Assembly: GCA_030145275.1 (NCBI GenBank)
Contig: JAQYVV010000012.1
Coordinates: 1 to 64,000 of the forward strand
DNA from: Desulfurivibrionaceae bacterium
GTDB taxonomy: Bacteria; Desulfobacterota; Desulfobulbia; Desulfobulbales; VMSU01
Reading direction: 5' to 3'
Length of the DNA: 64,000 nucleotides
Shown here: positions 56,238 through 63,093 of the stretch, piece by piece
Layout: each line of letters opens with the position of its first letter
How positions within the stretch are numbered: position 1 is the first letter of the stretch
Program-made: the position numbers and the translations under genes
The notes under the pieces: generated by a model
What the model was told of the DNA's origin: nothing
Database searches by the model: none
Seen by the model: only the letters and a program-made list of their open reading frames with translations

Positions 56238-57044
56238 ATGATCCAAAGAACCCGAAAGTACTCATCCATTCTCGCCTTCGTTATCTTAACCTCTCTTTTT
56301 ATTCAGCCCCTCTTTGCCTTTGGCGAAATGCGCAGCAAGAATAAAATATTGGCAGGAACCCCTCCCTTTGAGATTGTCAAAAACATTATAACTGCAAACA
56401 AAATAGCGGCTGATAGATACACTCCTCCACCACGGGGGTTTGCGCCGCTGATTACCTGGCTTACCGACCCTGACCCACGTATTCAGGCTCACCTAGTAAT
56501 GAATTCACCGGCAAATACCCTCTATACCTGCAGAAATATGGGCGCTCAACTGGAAGTTGCCTCCGGCCAGGTTGAATACGGCATCAGACATCTGCACACC
56601 CCCATACTCTTAATTACCTTGGACTCTGACAATCAGGCCATTCGCTTTTTCATGGAAGGGTACGCCGAACTGGCCCCTGCTATCAGGCGGGAACTTGACC
56701 ATCTTCACCTGCCCATGAGCAAGGACCTGCAAAAAGAAACTTTTCAGGAACGCCTCATTCAAAATGTCGAGGCAAATATTGATTATCAGGTGGAAAGGGC
56801 CGTTTCCCTCTACAAGGACAGGATCGAGATGGGACGTCTGGCCGTTATTGGCACGATTGCAGACTTTGCCAATGTCTATAAAAGAGGAAGCGGACGACTT
56901 ATTATCATTAATGTGAATGGAGAAAAAAACGACAGCAGGCTGAAAGGCCTGCCGATGATGACCTCTATCAGCCCACAGCTGAGAAAACTCTCAATCGGAC
57001 GAGAACGACCGAAACCAGTGCCACTGGAGAAGGGGGCTAAATAG
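56238..57044 (+). CDS. Exported beta-carbonic-anhydrase-like protein with replaced zinc ligands
   Basis: A 268-residue protein with a signal peptide (SSILAFVILTSLFIQPLFA). The mature part follows the beta-carbonic anhydrase pattern: TDPDPRI aligns with CxDxR, YTCRNMGAQLEVASGQVEYGIRHLHTP with VRNAGN...GSIEYAV.HL, and TLDSDNQAI with GHSDCGAV. The three zinc ligands (Cys, His, Cys) become Asp77, Asp129 and Asn132, while the Asp79-Arg81 dyad is kept. It is therefore either a non-enzyme or binds another metal. The alignment is by eye; the start follows no strong ribosome site. Confidence 0.6.
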   Translation: MIQRTRKYSSILAFVILTSLFIQPLFAFGEMRSKNKILAGTPPFEIVKNIITANKIAADRYTPPPRGFAPLITWLTDPDPRIQAHLVMNSPANTLYTCRNMGAQLEVASGQVEYGIRHLHTPILLITLDSDNQAIRFFMEGYAELAPAIRRELDHLHLPMSKDLQKETFQERLIQNVEANIDYQVERAVSLYKDRIEMGRLAVIGTIADFANVYKRGSGRLIIINVNGEKNDSRLKGLPMMTSISPQLRKLSIGRERPKPVPLEKGAK

Positions 57045-57126
57045 AGTCAGATCAAATAAGACCTCTACTCGCCCAACCGCCAGAGACGATACCACCCTAA
57101 TTGGCATCAAGAAAGAAAGTTGATCT

Positions 57127-57319
57127 GTAACTATTCAGCTAGAATTGCATAACATGGGGTAAACTCCCAAGCGTAACTGTTCAGGTAAGCGCAGACTCCG
57201 GATGTGCCTTAGATGTGTTCGATCAGGACGGTCAGCAGATAAGCGAACAAAGTGAGACTTCGATACATCAGTATGCTGGCCGGCCTGATCGGGCGCAGAT
57301 GAGGTGCAGCTGAAGTTAC
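57127..57319 (+). mobile_element. B-family MITE-like element B8 (chimeric core)
   Basis: The 193-bp element has outer GTAACTATTCAG (57127), inner GTAACTGTTCAG (57173, 46 bp in) and right end CTGAAGTTAC (to 57319). The duplication GTTGATCT is perfect (57119-57126 and 57320-57327). Its core is of the A type (GATCAGG...CCTGATCGGGCGCAG) and includes the nested module (57182-57200). It ends 8 bases from the aminotransferase stop codon. Confidence 0.92.
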
Positions 57320-57327
57320 GTTGATCT

Positions 57328-58632
57328 TTATGATGCGAGATACTGCTTAATACTGTCAGCGATAATCTGAAAAATCTTGGTAAAAGTTTCCTCATCTCTT
57401 TCAAGAAGGGTACTTCTAAAACCCTGCAAGTCTGTGGCAAAAGAGGTCAAAGGAACGGTACAGACTCCGGTTGCCCCCAGCATGTAATAGACAAATCTCT
57501 TGTCTGGCGATACCCCATCCTGATTAACCAGCCCTTCTATGTGCTCACGAACCTCGACATTTTCAATGGCCAAGGTCTGGTTGTTGGTCAGGCGTCCTTC
57601 TTCAAAAACTACACTCATGTAGAACGCACCATTACTCCGGTTCACCATAACTCCATCAACATCCTTGAGACAATCATAGGCAATATTGGAACATCTCTCA
57701 TAACGATCTATCCTCTCCTGCAGATACACATCGTACTCAGGATGGCTCAAAAGTTTTGGCAGGACAATCTGAGGCAGAGTGGTGGAACAAACCTCCATCA
57801 TTTTGGCATTCAAAATGGAGTTCACATATTTTTCAAACAACGGGTCCAGGTGGCCGTTATACACCTCAATCCATCCACATCTCCCCCCGGGCCAAGGCAT
57901 CTCCTTTGACAAGCCCCTCATGGCAATAGCAGGCACATCCCCGATTATATCAGAAAGAGGCAAGGTAGACTGGCCATTATAGACAATATTCATATAAACT
58001 TCATCGCAGATGATAAACAGATCATATTTCTTAGCAAGAGCGACCATTCCACGCAGAATAGACTCGGGATATACCGCACCCGTGGGGTTATCCGGATTTA
58101 TGATAAGAATACCGGAAACCGCAGGGTTGTATTTTATTCTTTTTTCCAGATCGTCCAGATCCGGATACCAGTGGTTATTGGGATCCAAACGATAAGTGAC
58201 GGGGCGGTCTCCGGCATGGGCGGCTTCTGCTGAAGAGTGAGTTGTATAACTAGGAGTGGGTACAACGACTCTAGCTGTCCTTTTCAGAAAACCAAAGATC
58301 TTACTTATCGCATCTCCCAGGCCATTGAAAAAGAGAATATCATTGGGAGTAATTTGGACTCCGCCTCTTTTATTGGTCTGAGCGGCAATATACTCCCTGG
58401 TGGCTAACACACCACGGGTAGGCGAATAACCATAGCTTGAATTATCCTGAACACAATCCCCTACAATATCCTTCATCCATTGGGGAATTTTCTCACCTTT
58501 TGCGACTGGATCACCAATATTTTCCCAATATGTCTTAATCCCGAGTTTCTGCAGATGCTCCCCAAGATTAACAATGTTCCTGATTTCGTAGGTGAGCTCA
58601 CCCGCCCCTATATGAACAATATCTGTCCGCAT
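57328..58632 (-). CDS. Class I/II PLP-dependent aminotransferase
   Basis: A 434-residue fold-type I aminotransferase. PLP binding is shown by the region VVVPTPSYTTHSS, NPDNPTGAVYPE, CDEVYMNIVY and the Schiff-base lysine in AMRGLSKEMPWPGGRCGW. Placed among alanine/aspartate-like aminotransferases; the amino donor and acceptor cannot be decided. Upstream lies a 13-bp perfect inverted repeat (58684-58715). The stop codon is followed closely by element B8. Confidence 0.9.
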   Translation of the reverse strand: MRTDIVHIGAGELTYEIRNIVNLGEHLQKLGIKTYWENIGDPVAKGEKIPQWMKDIVGDCVQDNSSYGYSPTRGVLATREYIAAQTNKRGGVQITPNDILFFNGLGDAISKIFGFLKRTARVVVPTPSYTTHSSAEAAHAGDRPVTYRLDPNNHWYPDLDDLEKRIKYNPAVSGILIINPDNPTGAVYPESILRGMVALAKKYDLFIICDEVYMNIVYNGQSTLPLSDIIGDVPAIAMRGLSKEMPWPGGRCGWIEVYNGHLDPLFEKYVNSILNAKMMEVCSTTLPQIVLPKLLSHPEYDVYLQERIDRYERCSNIAYDCLKDVDGVMVNRSNGAFYMSVVFEEGRLTNNQTLAIENVEVREHIEGLVNQDGVSPDKRFVYYMLGATGVCTVPLTSFATDLQGFRSTLLERDEETFTKIFQIIADSIKQYLAS

Positions 58633-58683
58633 ATATAACCCCTAATCCGGCCAAGCCGGAATTGATAATTATTTACGTTTATT

Positions 58684-58715
58684 AATTCTACAGTTTACAA
58701 TAAAACTGTAGAATT
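58684..58715. repeat. Perfect 13-bp inverted repeat upstream of the aminotransferase
   Basis: AATTCTACAGTTT (58684-58696), a six-base loop ACAATA, and AAACTGTAGAATT (58703-58715). It lies 52 bases upstream of the aminotransferase start. It could be a regulator-binding site or, as RNA, a hairpin in the leader. Confidence 0.6.
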
Positions 58716-58793
58716 ATGCTTATGAATAAACCGTTAAACAAACGTCGTCAACCGGAAATACCACCGGTTACAAGGTTTGTCAATAATCGTTAT

Positions 58794-58922
58794 TTAGTGC
58801 CTTAGCGCTGAATTCCTGTCATAAAAAGCACGAAATACTAAAAAATATTTTGAAATAAACATGTTACACTCTACTGTTAAGGCACTTATGCCCCCTCGGA
58901 GTCGACGCTTACCTGTGGGGTG
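58794..58922 (+). repeat. C-family repeat C5 with nested module
   Basis: It starts TTAGTGCCTTAGCGCTGAA and continues to TTAAGGCACTTA (to about 58888), then runs into CCCC..CGGAGTCGACGCTTACCTG..GGGG (module at 58897-58915). The same ending is attached to C1 at 9076. It lies downstream of the SprA-like gene and upstream of the aminotransferase. Confidence 0.65.
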
Positions 58923-58969
58923 CTGGAAGGTAGTAAAAAGTATCTTGCCCCTGAATGGAATGATCAATT

Positions 58970-59920
58970 TCAGGCAAAAAGATTGACACCAGCTTGACTG
59001 GGCACAGAACCATAATACTGCTCAAATGATTTGGATAAACTACCTGACTGGACAGATCGGCCCATACTGTCGCCAGATCGATTCGTATCCCTCTCTTTGT
59101 CGATGGAACTTACAGCTTCCGCACTCTCTTTACCGTCAACACTACCAGCCTCCGCCTCCGCCTTCTCATCTGTTTCATCGATGGCATTTTCGCCAGCCTC
59201 ATCACTTAAGCGTAGCTCTTGCGCGGACTCTGCAATTTGGAGCGTTGCCCTGGCCGCCACCCTCTGATCCTGCGACGATGGCTCGGCAGGCGCCAAGGCC
59301 GCCCGTCGCACAACTCTCATTTTCGCAATGGTTTGTTCGGGCGAAGATTCTCTGCCCATATCAATAGAAACTTCGCCGCCAACCGCGTATCTCTTACCAT
59401 CTGGCCCCTGTCTATATTGGAATGATGCCCCACCATTGGCATAAGAACCAGCAGCAGCCAGATGGGCCGCTTCATGCTCTTTCACCCTTCGGTCTACTGC
59501 CTGAAGCTCAGACACCAGCTGCTTTTCCTCTTCGGACAAAACCTCAAGAGTGGAATTTGCAGCCTCTGTCCTCGGCTCGTTTTCGGATTCTCCTTCAAAA
59601 GATAAGCCAATATCGTCTACTGGTCCGGCCTCTTCTCGCCCTTGTCCTGGTATGGTTGCAATATCTTCCTGTTTATCAGGCTCCCGAGTTTCAGCTAATT
59701 TTTCCGCCCCAGAAACACCATAAGCTCTGTTCACCTTTCCTGAAATATTAAAAGATTGCTGATCTCTTCCACGAGCCTTATTCAGTCCTTCCTGCCCCCT
59801 GGTAAAGGTATCCACACCTTCAGCCGGAGGCTGTCCTTTATCATAAACAGACCGCAACCCAGGCGCAGAGTCCACCCTGGGAATGGAATAACCGGCAAGT
59901 ATGGAATTGATTGAAACCAT
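58970..59920 (-). CDS. SprA-related putative metalloprotease (PF12118-like)
   Basis: A 316-residue protein. Residues about 130-240 contain VSELQAVDRRVKEHEAAHLAAAGSYANGGASFQYRQGPDG with the HEAAH zinc-protease motif, then YAVGGEVSIDMGRESSPEQTIAKMRVVRRAALAPAEPSSQD, the hallmark of the SprA/CJM1_0395 family. The flanks are low-complexity and acidic. No signal peptide is clear. Family function is unclear, with proposed roles in extracellular or cell-envelope proteolysis. It stands alone on the minus strand. Confidence 0.82.
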   Translation of the reverse strand: MVSINSILAGYSIPRVDSAPGLRSVYDKGQPPAEGVDTFTRGQEGLNKARGRDQQSFNISGKVNRAYGVSGAEKLAETREPDKQEDIATIPGQGREEAGPVDDIGLSFEGESENEPRTEAANSTLEVLSEEEKQLVSELQAVDRRVKEHEAAHLAAAGSYANGGASFQYRQGPDGKRYAVGGEVSIDMGRESSPEQTIAKMRVVRRAALAPAEPSSQDQRVAARATLQIAESAQELRLSDEAGENAIDETDEKAEAEAGSVDGKESAEAVSSIDKERDTNRSGDSMGRSVQSGSLSKSFEQYYGSVPSQAGVNLFA

Positions 59921-59986
59921 AAAAGTCTACAATTTTCCAATTTCAGGTAACAGCATGGTCGGTCAGACTATTGCTGACCTCAGTTC

Positions 59987-61315
59987 TTAAATATTCTCAC
60001 AATTACAAACACCACGAGCCCCAATCGGGGAAAGGCGACGAGTTGTCGGTCCGACGTAGATCTGGCGGGGTCTACCGATGCGATAATTTTTATCGTTCCG
60101 CATCTCTTTCCAGTGAGCAATCCAACCTGGCAGCCTACCTACGGCAAACATGACAGTGAACATATCTGAGGGGATACCAATAGCCTTGTATATAATACCC
60201 GAATAAAAATCCACATTCGGATAAAGATTCCTCTCCTTAAAATAATCGTCATTCAAGGCCACTTCTTCAAGCTCCCTGGCAATATCTAATAGAGGATCTT
60301 TGACATTTAAGGCCTTCAGAACATCATTACAGGCGTTTTTGATGATAGTACACCTGGGGTCATGACTCTTATAAACCCTATGCCCAAAGCCAACCAGCCG
60401 GAAAGGGTCTTTGGGGTCTTTTGCCTTGTCAATAAAGGTTCGGTAATTACCCCGGCTGCGGTGAATTCGCTGCAACATTTCGATAACCGCCTGATTGGCG
60501 CCACCATGCAAAGGTCCCCACAGGGCGCTTATCCCTGCCGATATGGAGGCATACAGATTAACATGGGCACTACCTACCATACGAACAGTGGAGGTGGAAC
60601 AATTCTGTTCGTGATCGCCATGAAGAATAAGCAGTTTATTTAAGGCACTTACAACAACGGGATTAACCTCATAGGGTTCCACCGGAGAATCAAACATCAT
60701 ATTCAGGAAATTGGCACAATATGAGTAATCGTGCCTTGGATAGACCAGCTGATGCCCCATTGCCTTCCTATAGGAAAAGGCCGCTATAGTACGAACCTTA
60801 GAGATAATACGGGCAGCCATTTTGTCTATTTTCTCCATGGGATTGTTGACCATTTCCGGATAGAAAACACAGAGAGAATTGACCATGGAAGAGAGAATGG
60901 ACATGGGAGGCGAACCTGGCGGGAAACGGTCGAAAAAATGGACCATATCTTCGTGCAGCAAGGCATAACGGCGCATCATGTCCTGGAAATTAGCAAGTTC
61001 TGCTTCGGTTGGCAGGCATCCATGAATGAGAAGATACGCAACCTCAACAAAAATACATTTATCAGCCAATTCATCAATGGAATAACCGCGGTAGTTCAAG
61101 ACGGAATTCTCACCATCCAGATAGGTAATGGCACTGGCACAGGACCCCGTGTTCATATAACCGTAATCCAAGGTTATGTAGCCGCTCTGGGAACGAAGGG
61201 CGCTTATGTCAATCGCCTTCTCGCCCTCTTCACCTATCAGAATAGGCAGTTCGTAATCCTTACCGTCAAGATTTACCTTTGCTGTTTCACCAGTATAGTA
61301 TTTATCAAGTTTCAT
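59987..61315 (-). CDS. gltA: Citrate synthase
   Basis: A 442-residue type II citrate synthase that condenses acetyl-CoA and oxaloacetate. Catalytic His residues lie in LILHGDHEQNCSTSTVR, in WGPLHGGANQAVIEML and in VGFGHRVYKSHDPRC, followed by the catalytic Asp in NVDFYSGIIYKAIGIPSDMFTVMFAVGR. The start at 61315 agrees with MKLDKYYTGETAKVNLDGKDYELP. The gene is alone on its strand with element A6 upstream. Confidence 0.97.
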   Translation of the reverse strand: MKLDKYYTGETAKVNLDGKDYELPILIGEEGEKAIDISALRSQSGYITLDYGYMNTGSCASAITYLDGENSVLNYRGYSIDELADKCIFVEVAYLLIHGCLPTEAELANFQDMMRRYALLHEDMVHFFDRFPPGSPPMSILSSMVNSLCVFYPEMVNNPMEKIDKMAARIISKVRTIAAFSYRKAMGHQLVYPRHDYSYCANFLNMMFDSPVEPYEVNPVVVSALNKLLILHGDHEQNCSTSTVRMVGSAHVNLYASISAGISALWGPLHGGANQAVIEMLQRIHRSRGNYRTFIDKAKDPKDPFRLVGFGHRVYKSHDPRCTIIKNACNDVLKALNVKDPLLDIARELEEVALNDDYFKERNLYPNVDFYSGIIYKAIGIPSDMFTVMFAVGRLPGWIAHWKEMRNDKNYRIGRPRQIYVGPTTRRLSPIGARGVCNCENI

Positions 61316-61420
61316 TCTTACCTCCAGTTATAAACATTTCACACCGCAGGTTCTCTCTTGCAGATTCAGCAAGAATCCATTAATAGGTGTGATTTAATTA
61401 AGATAAAATCTGCATTATTT

Positions 61421-61619
61421 GTAAATATTCGACTGACGCTGGAAACCAACAATAACCAACAAAATGTAAATGTTTGACAGGTAAGCGAAGACTCCGTCTG
61501 CTTCAGACGCGTTCGATCAGGTTGGCGAAGCGTAGTAGTTCTACGTGAGTCAGCCTGATCGGGCGCAGGTAAGCGAAACGTAGTGTAGACTCCGTCATGG
61601 AGTGTTGCCAAATATTTAC
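61421..61619 (+). mobile_element. A-family MITE-like element A6
   Basis: The 199-bp element has outer GTAAATATTCGAC (61421), inner GTAAATGTTTGAC (61466, 45 bp in) and right end GCCAAATATTTAC (to 61619). Flanks gcattattt / gcatattt differ by one deleted base. Two nested modules: a short one at 61478-61496 and a long one at 61566-61594. It lies between citrate synthase and thiE. Confidence 0.88.
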
Positions 61620-61737
61620 GCATATTTAATGCATGGTACATTGTATACAGTCACGCATCAGTCTTTTCTCACCTGCAGATTTTCCATACTGTTTCAAGCG
61701 GAACTTTATATTCTACTATAATTTACGAAAAAATTCA

Positions 61738-62412
61738 ATGAGCCTCCCTATCCTCCAGCAAAGAGTTGAGAAATTCACCCATGAAATAGACATTTATCCA
61801 GTTTCTTGTGAGGCCTTGGCAAATGGCCGTACAGATCTTGAATGGCTAGATGCCGTGCTGGCTGGCGGCGCAAAGATTGTCCAGCTTCGGGATAAATATT
61901 GCGGCGATTTGGAATTATACAAAAAAGCCCTGGTTTTCAGGGAAAAAACTTCCAAAGCGGGGGCACTCTTTATCATCAACAACAGAGTGGATATCGCCTT
62001 GGCGGCAAAGGCAGACGGCATCCACCTGGGGAACTCAGACCTGCCAGCCCAGGAGGCCAGAAGAATCGCCCCCGACATGATTATCGGCGTCTCTGCCAAT
62101 ACGATGGAACAAGCCTCAAGCGCTCACGAAAGAGGCGCCTCGTATTTCAATATAGGGCCGATCTACCCCACTAAGACCAAAAAAGGTTTATCCAGTTTTT
62201 TAGGAGCAAAAAAAATCCAAGAATTTTCTTCACACTCCCCCCTCCCCTTTACCGTCATGGGAGGCATTAAATTAGAACACATCCAAGAATTAACCGCCTG
62301 CGGGGCCCAAAGAATTGCGGTAGTTACAGCCTTAACCCAGGCCAAAGACATCTGCAGCGAAACGAAGAAATGGACTAGCAAAATACAATCATATTGTCAA
62401 AAACAAAGGTAG
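61738..62412 (+). CDS. thiE: Thiamine-phosphate synthase
   Basis: A 224-residue TIM-barrel enzyme that joins the thiazole and pyrimidine halves of thiamine. Seen are IVQLRDKYCGDLELYK, LFIINNRVDIALAAKADGIHLGNSDLP, IIGVSANTMEQA, YFNIGPIYPTKTKKG and the phosphate-binding VMGGIKLEHIQEL. ATG 61738 is preferred to the frame at 61633, which begins in repeat DNA. No TPP riboswitch motif is seen upstream. The N-terminal DIYPVSCE carries a few extra residues. Confidence 0.9.
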   Translation: MSLPILQQRVEKFTHEIDIYPVSCEALANGRTDLEWLDAVLAGGAKIVQLRDKYCGDLELYKKALVFREKTSKAGALFIINNRVDIALAAKADGIHLGNSDLPAQEARRIAPDMIIGVSANTMEQASSAHERGASYFNIGPIYPTKTKKGLSSFLGAKKIQEFSSHSPLPFTVMGGIKLEHIQELTACGAQRIAVVTALTQAKDICSETKKWTSKIQSYCQKQR

Positions 62413-62424
62413 AAAAGATATCCC

Positions 62425-63081
62425 ATGTCACCCAATCCCACACTGGAAGAACTCAAAAAAGAAATTTTTTTACTGATTGATTATGCCGTTCCCGAAAGTC
62501 AAATGGACGATGCTCGTCAATTTGTCACCAAGATGCAAACTGACCGTATTGGCCTGAACATTTTAAAAGAATTCTACAGCTTTTTACCGGAAGCAGAAAA
62601 TGACTCTATTTCAAAGATACAACTGCTCGATTCGAGAAAGAAAACCTTTCTAGTGCTGGTCACCACAAGCCTTGACCTGTACCTGTATGTTGCTAATATT
62701 GAGCGGGCCGAATTTCTAGGTAAACACGCTGATGGGATATGGGACGAGGAGGTCCTTGACTTTTTCGACACTGACAGAGAAGAGGCGGTAAAAAAATTTC
62801 AGGACCCCAAAATCTTCCCAGAGTACATTCCGTTGGGACAAAGCCAAAGCCACTGCCTTGTCTGTTCAGCAAAGACAGGAGAACCGCACCAACTAGGATG
62901 CCCGGTGGAAATATGCCCTTGGTGCAACGGTCAGCTCGCCAACTGCAACTGCCGATTTACAAAGATGGGCACAGAGCAGCTTAAAACAGAAAAGCAGATC
63001 AATGCCTTCCTTGATCTGCTCAAAAAAAAGGGACGCATCGTTTTTGATGCGTCCCAGAAATTAGGAGGATTAAGAGAGTAG
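62425..63081 (+). CDS. Cysteine-rich protein of unknown function
   Basis: A 218-residue protein. The first 130 residues are not recognisable (LSLYLYVANIERAEFLGKHADGIW segment). Residues about 140-175 contain SQSHCLVCSAKTGEPHQLGCPVEICPWCNGQLANCNCRF, an unusual cluster of eight cysteines and two histidines, probably two zinc sites. It follows thiE by 12 bases. The terminator of the convergent hflC gene lies inside its 3' end (63022-63055), so the last codons are constrained by a hairpin. I cannot name a family. Confidence 0.7.
   Translation: MSPNPTLEELKKEIFLLIDYAVPESQMDDARQFVTKMQTDRIGLNILKEFYSFLPEAENDSISKIQLLDSRKKTFLVLVTTSLDLYLYVANIERAEFLGKHADGIWDEEVLDFFDTDREEAVKKFQDPKIFPEYIPLGQSQSHCLVCSAKTGEPHQLGCPVEICPWCNGQLANCNCRFTKMGTEQLKTEKQINAFLDLLKKKGRIVFDASQKLGGLRE
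63022..63055 (-). terminator. hflC terminator embedded in the convergent gene
   Basis: GGGACGCATC (63030-63039) and GATGCGTCCC (63046-63055) pair perfectly around GTTTTT. Read on the minus strand it is followed by a run of eight T (complement of 63022-63029) and ends transcription 39 bases after the hflC stop codon. It lies inside the coding region of the cysteine-rich protein. Confidence 0.85.
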
Positions 63082-63093
63082 AATCGAACTTTC

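Noticed and set aside
14266-57200. CAG|GTAAG as a splice site
   Set aside because: The resemblance to a eukaryotic 5' splice site is a coincidence of the nested module.
8689-61619. The many palindromic repeats as a CRISPR array
   Set aside because: Copies are scattered over 50 kb, 79-230 bp long, differ in sequence and are not evenly spaced by unique spacers. No cas gene is present.
61620-61737. A TPP riboswitch in front of thiE
   Set aside because: The conserved CUGAGA and ACCUGA boxes are absent.
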